Positions 34,542-47,400 of a stretch of 64,000 nucleotides of DNA are shown here, one piece after another (position 1 is the first letter of the stretch; each line of letters starts with the position of its first letter). Source of the DNA: Voacanga thouarsii (lineage: Eukaryota; Streptophyta; Magnoliopsida; Gentianales; Apocynaceae); NCBI GenBank assembly GCA_026120185.1, contig JANUWF010001617.1, forward strand, positions 620,001 to 684,000, written 5' to 3'. Position numbers and translations under genes: made by a program. Under the pieces are notes generated by a model, which saw only the letters and a program-made list of their open reading frames with translations, was not told the DNA's origin and ran no database searches.

Positions 34542-36841
34542 ACATATTTATAAACGGTCTAAAAAAATAATTGTTGTTTAAAAAAATAAGTCTAAATTTA
34601 TTTTAAAAGACACCTCGTAAAAAAAAGATTATCTACGATTAGTCTATACAGGATAATTCAACAATCGTACAAGAAATCAAAGACAAATAACTTTCTCTAT
34701 GTACCGATTGAAAGAATTAAAAGGAAAAGAAAGAAGTAGAAAGGGCGATGATATTGAGTTTTAAGGAAAGGAAAGAGAAGGATACGGGCCCATTTTAAAA
34801 TCTCTGTGGCCAAAACTAAGATGAAAATTGAAAGAATTTGCTTTAGTCACTATAATGTATTCATGTTAAAATGTCTCGATTTGCAATAAGAGTATAAATA
34901 AACATCAAAATAACACTCTATCCAATGAGAGAATGAAGAATTTGGGATTAAGAGACAAATTATTTGAATAAGATATTAGAAAATAATGTTATATTTTTTT
35001 ACATGTTTTTTAGAAAGTAAAAGGTAAAATTTAAAATAAATTTTAATTCTGTTAAAATAAAATTTTAAAAAAAAATAGAGAAAGGACATCACTCCCTATT
35101 TCTGTCTCTGGCTCAATCTACATTTTTCTACTTTTTTTTTTTCCGTTTTATTAACTATCTCAATAAAATTTCTAAAACAAAATACGACCCTTTCTTTTCT
35201 TATCTCTCATTTCACCAATCCAAATATAGCCGTAACAAAAACGACAATTAACGTTGTAACAAATGTAGTGGCAGAAAACTTAGGTCGTCAACTTCTAATG
35301 CATGTCTTTTTAGCATAAAAATCAAAGTTGGATATTGGGAACAACCATAAAGGAGTGCACAAATGTTGGACAAACCAAAAGCGTGCCGGCTGCCACGTGC
35401 ATGTCAATTTTTGCTACCATGTATACTTGCGACTCTTTACACGACAGTAATTAAGAAAATTTTTAGGAATAATATGTGACGAGTATTTTAACCACGTACG
35501 ATAATCTAAATATATAAGGTTTTCATTAAATACTACTAAGAATTTTTAGTGTCTTAGATGCAATAACTTGTTTTGCTCAAAGATGTCTTAGGGTGTATTT
35601 GGATTTGATACTCATCTTAATCTAAAACTTCAATTCAATTAAAAATAACTTTAATTTAAATAATTTTCGTTTATAAAAAATTATCTTACTCATAATATTA
35701 TTATATTTTATTTCTTATTAATAATTAAACTCTATATTTAATAATATTTTATTAAATTTTAATACATTCATCTTAATTTATGAAAAAATGCGAGAATTGT
35801 AAAAAGAAGTTTGATGTAAAGGTTTGCCAAGTGTTATCGTTTACCTAGACTCCAAATGAATTTGAATTTGATAATTTTGTTTATTATAGTCAATAAATAG
35901 GTATCAAAAGTTCAAAGTAGTTGATGAATATATATTAGAGATGGTTGTTTGTTGCACATAATTTCATTGGTTATTGGACCTTTTACTCAAAAAAATAAAA
36001 AATAAATTGATTAGGCAAAATTTAAATTCGAGGCTTTTATTTACAAAATTTTGAGTTTGATTTTTTTTTTTCCCTTTTAGTCATTCCTTAAAGTTATATT
36101 TCAATTAAGAGAAAGGAAAGCAGATAAAAGGAAAGCAATTAGAGAGAAAGGAAAGGACATGGCGAGATGGGGATGATTAAATATTTAATAGAAAGGGGGA
36201 GAGAGATAAAGGTATTAATTTTTATATATTTATTTGCATTTTTATATGAATATAAATATTTTAGTTAGTATAAAAATATTAATTAATGTTGATTTTTTAA
36301 TTTATTTTCATCTGCTTTTAAACAAAAATTAAGATAAATAAATTTTTAATTAAATCTCATCCCTTTATCTTCTTTCATTTTCGTCTATAAATATCAATTC
36401 AAATAGTTAAATTTATTTCCTCCCATTTCCATTCCTTCCAAATGATTCGATCTAAACATACCGATAGTGTTTCCAACATAGCCAAGACTTCACCTACTCT
36501 AATACTATTGAGTAACAACCCAAACTTTTTTTTTCTTTTTTTCTTCAATAAATACAGTGCAGATGGGACATTAAGCAAAGCGAAAGTTTTTTATTAGCTA
36601 AATTATCGCCTTAACATGATTTGATTTCCTATACAAAGAATAATACTCTCAATCCTAACAAAATTGACCTATTTACTATTTTAGATTGTCCTAAAAAAAT
36701 TGACAATTTTCTTAAAATAAAAATTTTTACTATATAATTTATTATAAAATAATCAATATACCAAATATATATTACTTTTATATATTTAGATTTAACATAA
36801 AGTATTATAGGACTCACATATTTTCTACTTTTATTATATTA

Positions 36842-37165
36842 CTCCCTCCGTCCCTTTTTGTCTATCCATTTTAACTATTATTTTTATCTTAATTTATCTG
36901 TCCCATTGGCAAATCAATACTATATTAATTATTACTTTTTCACAAATATTTCTCTTTAATACATTGAGTATTGTACAATTGTAGTGAGAAATGAAAGTAA
37001 ATTAAATATGTTTATAACATATAAAACTTTGGAATTTGATTACTCCTTAATAAAGAGAGATTCTTTAAAAGTAAAATAGAAAATATTAATTAATTAATCA
37101 AAAATTTTTATTTTTCTTAAAATTTATGAATTAATTAAAATAAATAGATAAAAAAGACCAGATAA
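36842..37165. mobile_element. Stowaway-like MITE (decayed)
   Basis: Left end TA|CTCCCTCCGTCCCTTTTTG is typical. The inverted counterpart near 37140-37165 ('aatagataaaaaagacca') is degraded. Confidence 0.5.
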
Positions 37166-38924
37166 AATATATTATACTCTATTATTATTATTTTTAATTT
37201 TTACTTTTATATAAAATATCGTGTCAAGCCAATTATCAATTTTAATTAAACGAATTGAGTAATATCAATAGATCGAGTCCGAGATGTCTGTCGTTGTTTG
37301 GTTCTCCGTTTCCTGGTCAAATTTAAGCATCAATAGAGGTATTGCTGGGTGCTTTGAGCAAAGTTTAAATCCACCGCCGGTCGGAGCCAGATAGAGGAAA
37401 AGAGAAGACACGCGGATAGTGTTAAAAATATGATCGATAAGTTTATATGTTAATTAAATTAAATATATAAATTCATAAAAATAAAGAATTTTTTTGTAAA
37501 TATAGTCTTTAAAAAATAAAATACAATAAATTTTTTATTTTTTTAAATATTCTAAACTCTTAAGTCTTCTTTAATACAATCTTCCAATCTTTTGATAATA
37601 CTTTAAACCCTTAAGTTTTCTTTGGTATAATAATTTGGAACCAATTGCCTATCGTATGTTTTTTTCCTCAACAAAAACTCTGAAAGACCGTATATTATTT
37701 ATTATGTATATTGATATAAAATCATAAATCAATAAGTATAAGTATTGTCAGTGATATCCAATTATCTCTATCTATTTTACTCTATTTCAAATATAAATAT
37801 TGATAGAGTATCAAAACCGAATAAGTATAATTTGACACAACTATCTACGCCTATTATATTCTATCTCAAATACAACTTTTTTGCTTTCATGTAACTTATC
37901 ATAATAATTAGGAATATTTATAATTTATCTTAATAGACATGCTAGATACAATTAAAGTAAGTTTCAATAAATTATTTTATTAATTATATTTTACTATACT
38001 AAAAAAAGTTGTACTCTTAAATTAATTGAAATTATTAAAGTCAACAATTAATTTATTGATCTTACATTTACGTATTACCTCCCTCAATGATAATATTTTG
38101 AATGAGACAAAATGACAAAAGTATCTCTTATTCAAATCATCAATTCTTATTTTCGATTTGATAGTACTATGTGACTATGTCACACAAAGAGATTAAATTC
38201 AAAAGATACTATTGAATTATTGAGTTCAAATTTAATTATTTATTAAAAGAACTCAACAGTATATAAAGATAATGGATTCTATTTTGCAAAATAAATGATC
38301 CATATTTATTTCACTTTAATTTTAACATATTGAGATATTAAGTATTAAATTAATCTTTTTATTTGGTAATTCAAAAAACTTCAAGTTAATAAATATAGAT
38401 TATTATTCGTTCAAAATTAAAGTATCATGTACAAAAATCCTATAATGTTTAATTTGTAGGGTTTATTGCACAAATTAAATAATCATGGTCTAATCAAATA
38501 TATCAAAATATAATTTTAATTTTATTACCAAAGTTAAAGACGTATTTCAATAAAATCAAAAGTTCCTTGAATTGGCTAAAATAGTTAATACTGAGAATCT
38601 CACACTGATGTTCCGATTTCGAATATCTTTTGAGAATGAGTCTTATGCACACTTTTGTGTAGCGACTGCGGCTTCTCTTGTGTTATCTTATCAATAGAAA
38701 AAATAAAATAAAAATAATCCATGAAAATAAATTATTTAACTTTATTTCAAATTAAATTATAAATTATATTTTTTAATATTTAATAAATAAATATTTAATT
38801 TATAATATTTAAATAATTTATAGACAAATCAGACTTATATATATATATATATATTTATTTAATTTCAAAATATAAAATATTTCAAATATTATATTTAATT
38901 TACTCGTAGGCATAAATGTTTTCA

Positions 38925-39405
38925 GAACCGGACCGGTCATCGAACCGAAAAAGTTACTGGTTTACGATTTAATGGTCCAACCGCAATTAGACCATAATTG
39001 AACCGGTAATATTATAATTTAAAAAATTAAAAATATAATTATTTTTAAAAAAAATTGATCAATAATATAGTGTAATTTAAATCCATAAAGACATAAATAT
39101 TCAAATTCATCATTAAAAATAGTCATTTTTAATTTATAACTAACAATCTAACACATTAAAGTAATTTATTAAATTATATAATTTAATTTATCCCAAAAAT
39201 TACAAAATTGCCCCAATTTTTTTTTTAAAAAAAGAAACCGATTTAACCGATTGGACCGGCCGGTCCATCGGTTCACTAGTTGGACCGACCGATCCAACAC
39301 GATTCCCTAAAAAACCGATGGGTTTTGAGGGAATCGGTCTGATTGACCAGACCGGACCAATTGGAGGACCAGTCCACGGTCGGACCGGCCGGTCCGGTCC
39401 GGTCC
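38925..39405. repeat. Inverted relative of the 8555-9500 repeat
   Basis: Contains CGGACCGGT and 'ggaccggccggtcc' words at both ends. The middle is the reverse complement of the 8740-9020 unit (taatatagtgtaatttaaat, caaattcat, taattcataact-type words). Probably a non-autonomous DNA transposon. Confidence 0.6.
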
Positions 39406-39592
39406 AAATAACAATGCATAACTAACAAATATATGCTTGAGGTCTCAAATTCAAGATTAACGAGGAGGAAAGCTATCTATGAAATGTAAAGGTGGATTTG
39501 CCCACTGAATACATAGTTTTAAAGGGATAAATACATTTACAGATAAATTTAAATTGCCATCTAAATTTCTTGAAGTAGGCACAACGACCACA

Positions 39593-39670
39593 ATGGCCAG
39601 CAACTTTACGTCGCCGGCGCTGGGTTTATCGGACACCACTCAAGTCCCACTGAAGCACCACTCGGTTTAA
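39593..39670 (+). other. Doubtful 25-codon ORF in a GC-richer island
   Basis: ATG-to-TAA frame MASNFTSPALGLSDTTQVPL followed by KHHSV, in a short patch of higher GC within AT-rich DNA. It has the look of a first exon, but no partner exon was found. A gene relic or chance. Confidence 0.12.
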
Positions 39671-41900
39671 AGCATAACAGATAGACTCCAACTGTTTTCC
39701 CGCCCTTATTCCTTCTTCTATCTTAGTTATTTATTTATGCTAAAGTTCATATATAAACTGCACGACCCGGACTGCATTTTATTATTCTGTTAAAGTTCAT
39801 AAAATTCATCAAAATTTATGGTCAAATTTCAATTTGGTTCCGATAGCTAGTCAAACTTTCAATTTTTTCCCTCATTTCCATTAGAATTTTTGATAAATAT
39901 TTAATTTATATTATTCTCTCCATCTCATAATATAAGTCGTTTGAAACAAAATTGAAATTAGGTTAATTAAATTTTAATCATATATAGAAATTGGGAGTAA
40001 TTAATATTATATATAGATATTAAATTTTTAATGAATTGGGTGACAATGAAATGAGAAAAAGGGATAAATTGAAAGTCTAGATACCTGTCGGAACCAAATT
40101 GAAATTGAAAGGGCAATTTTAAAAATTAAAAAGTCTAGATAGCAAAATTAAAATTTCATACATTAATTAAGGTAACAAATTTGAATAAAATCAAATCCTT
40201 TCCTCACCTAAAGATCGAGGAATTTGGAACAAATTCATAAGAAAAAAAAAATGGAGAAAATAGTTTGAAAAAAAAGAAAGACTAAATTTTTCTAAAATGC
40301 ATTGTAGTATTGATTTTTTTATCACTTTGAATCAAAATATGGTTTATTATAATTTATCCCCATTAAGTTGGGGATAGTGATATTTTTGTACCATAAGTTG
40401 TCAAAAATGTATTAGAGGTTCATTGATCGTTAGTTAATGACGGTATTGACTAATGGAAGTTATTTTTATAATAAAATATATATTTTATTTATACTAATTA
40501 TAAAGTTTTGCCTATTAGATCCTAATTTTATGATATTACCTTAATATAAATAAATAATATTTATTTGTGAAACTATCTTTGTAATTTTAGAAAAGAATAA
40601 AAATTATAATACTTTTATTTTTAATTAAAAAGTCATAATATTTTAATTAAAAAACTTTCAATATTCTCATTTTGTTTTTATCATTTTTTTAAGAGAAACA
40701 GTGGTGATTGAAATAATTTGAGTCACGATGTACTCGAATGTAATCTTGTGCTAATCATTTTTTCATTTTCTTCATTTTTATCATGAGAGAAAAAAACAAT
40801 TAGCATTATAATATTTTTCGAATCCGACCACATAAAAATTTATTTTTCTATAAAATATTAGATTTAATTATAATTATTTTTGAAAATACGATTCCTTAAA
40901 CTTTGAATAATTGACAAAATTAATCTTTATATAAATAATATTAATTTTTTAAATAATAAATATACAAATCAACCGATTGTATTGTCAAAAATTTGGAATG
41001 TAACTCGAACATGAGTAGATGAGTTGGTGGAATAATAATTGGTAGAGTAAAAATTACAAAATTAGTATAAAATAATTAAATTTGGGATTTTAAGGAATAA
41101 AAAAATAATTAATATATACAAAATATATATTTTATTAGTTAATATCGTGATTGATTAACAGTTAATGGATCTTTAATATTTTTTTTTACAACTTATAATA
41201 TTAAAATACTATACAACTTATAATATTAAAGTACTATTATCCCTAACTTAAAAGTGAGTAAATTACAATAAACCTATTTAAATACACTGGCCTGGGTATG
41301 TTTGCAGCCCCATTTTTTTTTTTTTTTTTTTGAGTTAATACATCGAACAGAACCGACCCCACTTTGATATTGGGCTTTTCCGTAAGGTATTGGTTTCAGA
41401 AGTGTAGTTAGGTCCGGGTATGCCGTCCAAATACACAGCCCATTATAAACATTAAAAATTTATATTTCTTAAAAAATATTATATAAAAAATATAAAGACT
41501 TCACCAACAAAAATATTTGCTTATATAGATTGATTGGTTGATTCTAGAAATGAATTACAAAATTTGTTCATTCTTATTATTTTCAATACGAATCAGACTG
41601 ATCAGTCTAATCATTTCGCCTTTTGGATGTTTTATATTGTAAATGGACTCAAAATAAGAGGGAAATAGAGGAAAGAAAGTTGTTAGACAAACAATTCTCC
41701 TCATTTCCTTCATTCTTAATTTATAATCGCAATTTATTTCTCTTGTCATTTTTCTTTGGCAATTTTTAAGTTGGAAAAAATATTTCCTTCAAATAAAAAA
41801 AGACTAAAAAAATCAAAATTCAGATTTTTTTAAAAGAAAATTCCTTAAAATATGACCTTTTGTCTTTCTAAGATTTTTAAAAAAAATTCTAGCATTGTAC

Positions 41901-41903
<3 letters not shown>

Positions 41904-41932
<29 letters not shown>
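41904..41932. repeat. (AT)n microsatellite upstream of the ACP gene
   Basis: About 14 AT units roughly 300 bases before the ACP start codon. May overlap the core promoter. Confidence 0.9.
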
Positions 41933-41937
<5 letters not shown>

Positions 41938-42236
41938 ATCTCTTTATTTATTTAAGATCTCTGATTCCATATTTTTTTTCACAATCAAATCTACAACGGA
42001 GAGAAAATATCCAAGTAAGTGCTGGACTCTTAGAAGCCCAAGGAGGCAGAGGAAACATGGTATAGACCGCCATTTTCTTGGAGTCTTGTTGGACAAAAAT
42101 GCAGGCAACTTTGTGTTGATCGCCACTGATTTGAGTCCATCCCAATGCAAAACACTTTATATATTTGTGATTAACAATCATGATCTCCAGCATCTTGGGT
42201 TTTAGAGGGTCACTTCATCTTCTGCCCTTTCTTCAC

Positions 42237-43207
42237 ATGGCTTCCATCGTTTCAGCTTCTGCGGCTATCAATATTTCCACTGCTTCTAGAGCCCAGTTTG
42301 CCATTAGGCAAGCCAGTTTCTCCAGCACTGTAAGCAAGATTGGTTTCTTGATGTTTGTTAGGTTGCCAAAGAGAGAAAATTTGCTTTGATCGATAATCTT
42401 GAGTGCTCTTTTTGGTATTGCAGTGTGTTCCAACTGCCGGTGGCTTAAGACTTGTGCCCAAGATTCAAATCTCGAAGGCGTCAGCAAATTCTCTGGTCTA
42501 TCGCCGCTTCAAGACCAGAATTTCGTGCTCAGCTGTAATATATTATATACACACATTATTATAGATGTACAGCATATCATTTCTTACGTCTTTAGAAAAT
42601 TTGTGTACGGCCTTTGTCTTCTAGCAAGTCATGTGTCCTTCTTAGTGAATTATTTGTCATTCTTGTTGACTCTTGTATCTTAATCATCATGGTATGAGTC
42701 GTTTGTCTATTTAGTCTTCTATTAGTTTTGTAAAATTAACATTTCTCTCTATTCATATATTGTCTTTAAAATATTTTCTATTAGTTCTTCTTTCTTCTTC
42801 TAGAGTATTCTTTTCATAAAAATCAAGATAAAACTGTTTAATATCTAGAAATGTTGTCTCTATTTCAAACTTTACATCTGCTAATAAATATAGATACTAA
42901 CATAAAGTTTTTGAGCATGAAACACTCGATCAAGAACTTGGATGACATTTTCAAATGATTTGTGCAGGCACCAGAAACTCTAGAGGCTGTTCAGGGTATA
43001 ATTGCAAAACAACTTTCCATAGAGGAGAGCACCGTGACGCCCCACACCAAATTTGCTGACTTGGGCGCAGATTCTCTGGACACTGTTGAGATCATGATGG
43101 CATTGGAAGAGAAATTTGGAGTGTCCATTGGAGAAGGTGGAGCTGAAAACATTGCCACTGTTCAAGATGCTGCAGATTTGATGGAGAAAGTGAAGGCTGC
43201 ATCCTAA
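42237..43207 (+). CDS. ACP: Plastid acyl carrier protein
   Basis: Carrier of growing acyl chains in type II fatty-acid synthesis in the plastid stroma. Three exons: 42237-42329 (31 codons), 42424-42534 (37 codons) and 42968-43207 (79 codons and TAA), all phase 0 with GT-AG introns. The 147-residue product starts with a Ser/Ala-rich, acid-poor transit peptide ([20 protein letters not shown]). The mature part begins near residue 69 ([10 protein letters not shown]) and holds the four-helix ACP fold with GADSLDTVE. Ser104 of that motif is the phosphopantetheine attachment site. The length fits plant plastid ACPs; the two N-terminal exons encoding the transit peptide also fit. The ATG at 42237 was chosen because it gives the transit peptide and is in phase. 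A copia solo LTR lies 255 bases after the stop. Confidence 0.95.
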
Positions 43208-43462
43208 TTCCATAGAGGCTGGTCATCCATCATGGCTTTGAAATCAACACAACTGTGGAAACGCCTTTTGCTTGCTCATGACTTTTGGTTTCTTTTTCCG
43301 GGACCTGGACTTGGATTTTGGTGCCAATGCATCCAGAGACATAATATGTAACAACTTCGAAAATTTAAAAACTTTTTTTTTCTTATTTCTCTTCTTTTGA
43401 AGGATAGCAAATAAAGGCAAGGCCATATTGAAATTTCTTTTTATTGCCAAATATCTCATTTC
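43208..43462 (+). other. Probable 3' UTR of the ACP gene
   Basis: Sequence between the stop codon and the solo LTR. It includes 'aataaa' at about 43410, a possible polyadenylation signal, so the transcript may end before the LTR. Confidence 0.4.
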
Positions 43463-43814
43463 TGTTATAAAATTAGGGTAGTGTTAGAATAAAATCTTCA
43501 CACTACACACTAATAAAACTCTAACTATTTTGCACAAGAATTTCTCTCTTTCTTTTCTCTCACAATTTTCTTTAATCTTTCTTTCACTAATATTTCTTTC
43601 ACAAAATAATGGTGTGTTACAAGCTTAGAGAATAGCTCTATTTATATAGCTCTAATTAGTGGATTACATCATGGCATACATCATCCTCCACTAATCTTAA
43701 TTAGTGGTGTCTCCACTAAATGGTGGACATCCATAAAAATCTTCTAATAATTCACATAAATCCATAATTAGTGGAGCCTCCACTAATTAATAAATATTCC
43801 AATAATTCATAATA
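43463..43814 (-). mobile_element. Solo LTR of the same copia family
   Basis: A 352-bp LTR closely matching 1922-2288, including the TATA box (43639-43646, minus strand). It is flanked by a perfect 5-bp target duplication ATTTC (43458-43462, 43815-43819). No internal region is present, so the element was lost by LTR-LTR recombination. It is older than the full element, with more differences, and its last bases read ATAATA instead of ATAACA. Confidence 0.95.
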
Positions 43815-43819
43815 ATTTC

Positions 43820-44469
43820 CACATTTTTTTGGGTATTATTACGTTATTTTTAAAGAAAAAATATGAATTAAATTAACAATTTGTAATATAATAAAAAAAT
43901 AATACTTTTATTAACATGTTACTTTTATGTTGATATTGATAATTTGATTATAGAAAAATATTTGAAATATGATCAATATAACTAAAGATTGATTGTTAAC
44001 ACGCCCTTGCAAGAGAGCTTAATCAAAGAAATTTCTACTAGATTGATTTAATTGATGTAAAATTGAGTAATAAGATAAGGAAGATTTAATGTATGGTTCA
44101 AATTGATGAAGCAGCCATGTCGGCTAAAGTATGTGATTTGTAAAAGTTGAAGGGTCCAGGTGCTATTTTCATAGATTTCAGGTGGTTTTCAAGAAAATAA
44201 CACTTTATCATAATAATTTACTGACAACACTTATTTTTTTTTATTTTAGAAATAGCAGAATTATTTATTTCAGACCAAAATTTCCTTTGCTGGCTCTGAC
44301 AAAGCAGCCCCTACTTCCCCATAATCATCCCAGAAGAAAGTTCTCTTCTGGGCTCTGTTTTCTTGAATCCACCGAACTCTGTTTGTTACCAGCAAGAAAT
44401 ATTTGATCCAATGAACTGTTTCTTGATTATTTGAGTCGAAAAAGACCCAAAAAATTAGTTCTTGGCAAT
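43820..44469 (+). promoter_or_regulatory. Presumed promoter and leader of PP7
   Basis: 650 bp between the solo LTR and the PP7 start codon. CT- and GC-richer sequence from about 44270 suggests the leader. No certain TATA box. Part of the promoter activity could come from LTR sequence, but the LTR faces the other way. Confidence 0.35.
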
Positions 44470-47400
44470 ATGGAATCGCCATCAGAGCCTACAAAAATCT
44501 CGAATTCCGCAGTTGTATCTGCGCCACCACACCCCCAACAGCCACCATCTTCTGATGAGGACTTCTTTTCCTCCAACTCTGTTGCCTCGTCGTCTTCATC
44601 TGAAGACATCCGGCAGTCCCCCACATCTCCAGCTTCACATGATGAACCTCCGCGCAAACCACAGATCCCCATCTCGTGGCCTTCTGATGGAGTCCTTACC
44701 CTATCTTGGCTTACGGAATTAATGCAGGCGTTCGAGTGGGGTTCCAGAGCTGTACCGCCTTCGGAGTTTCCCTCTGTGCTGCCGGTGGAGGTATTCGATC
44801 GGCTTATATTGTCAGCATCGAAAATCCTGCATAAAGAACCCAATTGTGTGAAAATTGACGATGCATTGGGTCCAATGTCAAGAGTTGTAGTCGTTGGAGA
44901 CGTGCATGGACAATTGCATGACGTCCTGTTTTTATTAAGAGATGCAGGGTATCCCGGAGAAGATCGCTTTTTTGTGTTCAATGGCGATTATGTGGATAGA
45001 GGCGCATGGGGTCTTGAATCTTTTCTACTCTTGCTGGCTTGGAAGGTAAAAAATGCTGTGAAATTGAATTGCTTTTGAGCTGCTAGTTTTAAGCATTTTT
45101 GCCTAAAAATTGCCCCTTTTGGATGTAAAATGGAGAAATGGAGTGACAATTGACAAATGCTGAGCGCTTTTTTTTTTTTTTCTTTTTCCTATTAATTACT
45201 TAGTTACCTTGAATGCTAGGTACTGTGGTTTTTTTAGAATTTTAATTGCTGAAATATTTGGTTATGGACAGAAGAACAACTTGATAGGTAGAATCAATTT
45301 TATGGGAATTATTTTAGTGTTGACATTTAGAATTTTCTAAATTATCCTTGAGATATTATTTTTGCATATGTTTAAGAACGGTATCATTGTTGCATTTTTC
45401 TTGTTCGGATGAGATTCAGCATGGGGACATGATGTTTTCTCTGATTGTACCCCTGTGTGATTGATACTATACTAGTTTGCACCAGATGGTCTAATATTTC
45501 AATTTGTCCGATGAGTGCCTTATGAACTCCAGGAGTAATGGCTACATGCTTCCTTTAGACATCGTCAGAGGAGAACACATAGAAGAGTATTGGTATCTTG
45601 CACTTGTTACCTGGTTATAGTAATGTGTTGGAAATGTCAGGTGTCTTATATCTGCTCTGTGGCTAAAAGTTTTATAGTGCAGTGAGTTGATTGATGCAGA
45701 AATGTTAAATCATTCTACATTTTAAATATGGGTAATGCTACAGTAGTTTCAGCTATATGACCTTTAATTAAGTTGGTTTTTCTGCTGGAGGATAGCTGAG
45801 GCAATAGCTCGCCAACTAATCATAAGTTCAGAAGTTTGTGCAACTTACAAGTTCATTATCTGTTTTATGTTTTCTGCTTGTAATATCCCCTGTTTTTGGT
45901 AAAAGCATTTTAAACTGCTATACATGTTCTTCCCCAAAATTTTCTTCCTTTTTTCTTTTGGGTGGGGGGCAGAACATAAAATGTCTTGTGTTAAGAAGTA
46001 CAATTGGGATGAAGCTGTTTTACAAACTGTATACTCATACTTTAGCAATACAAAAAAGGTCCCATTTAAAAAAATAAGATCTACCAAGGAGGTACAAGCA
46101 TTAGTGCTCATTAAACAACAAAAATAGATTATTTTAGACTTAATACTTTAGTTCTAGATTTCCTCCTCTGCTAACTTTATCATATCTGCAATTCTCTTTG
46201 ACTTTCCTTCCAGATATACTCCCTCTAGGAGCTATGAGCCATGTCTTAGTTTGTAAGACTTTTGAATTATCCGTAGGTTTCAAGAGATTCTACGATTTGG
46301 AGGCTTTAAAGTAGAGAATGAACTAATGTTGTAGGGTGCAGTGGTAAAATAGTTGATGTTGTGAGGAAAATGTTGATATTCTACATAATTTGGTTTGCCT
46401 TGAATCTGAAACTGAACTCCTTTTAAGATAAGATAAGTCAAGGAGCTCAAATTGGCAATACCTGTTGTGTAATCTTTGTTATGACATGCTAAAGTAGAAT
46501 TTCAAAGATTTGCACTCAGTAATGCAGTTTTAATAATGTATGTTTCCACATTAATTCCTGTGCATTTCTTTGATATTGTTCAAGATTTTTTTATGGTGAC
46601 TTTTTGGGATTGGGAGGACAAGAATGTTGGAGGTGCACTACATGGTTGGTTGATGTACCTTGCAGATGATTTCTCTGTTTGTTTTTGGGGGAAGCTCTTT
46701 CTTTGCAAGTGTTGTCCATTCTATAATTCACTCTGTTTGTTTTTGTAATATTGTGCTCTTGGTATCTGCTTTGTTGATTAAGTCCTGAAGACGTTGACTT
46801 TCACTCTTTGAAATGTATAACTATCAGAGCTTTATAACTGTACAATTTCTTGTATTAGCTAAATCTGCATGGCTATTTTCATATCAGAAGCTATTTTTCA
46901 ATTTTTGCTATCTGCATATCTCAATACTTTGGTATTATTTTTTCTTATTTCCTTTCATTCCTGTTCTTTTGTAGCTTTGTGGTTTTATTTGCAATTTCAC
47001 AGTACTAATTGTGTTTTCATGCGTTTATGGCCGAAGATTTCTTTTATTTCATTTGTTATCTGTACCTCTAGCATCATTAGTGTATATGTATTCTGATCTT
47101 ACTAATTATTTTGCTCCTCTACCATGTTTTCCTTCATTTTAATCTCTGCTATAATCATTTATTTTTTATTTCATTGCCTAAAATTATGGAATTGAGTATG
47201 GTTAGCTCAGTTTATTCAAGCACCAGATGGATCTGATGTAAATTTTAATTTAATACTCCTTACAACTTGATATATATATAATGCTAGGTCCTTTTACCAC
47301 ATAGAGTGTTTCTTCTTCGTGGAAACCATGAATCCAAGTATTGTACTTCAGTTTATGGTTTTGAGAAAGAAGTGTTGCTTAAATATGGAGATAGAGGAAA

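Larger units (their letters stand above)
32400..41900. other. Gene-poor, MITE-rich interval
   Basis: About 9.5 kb of AT-rich DNA. Apart from the MITEs and repeats listed, I see no coding region; open frames are short and of skewed composition. Confidence 0.6.
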
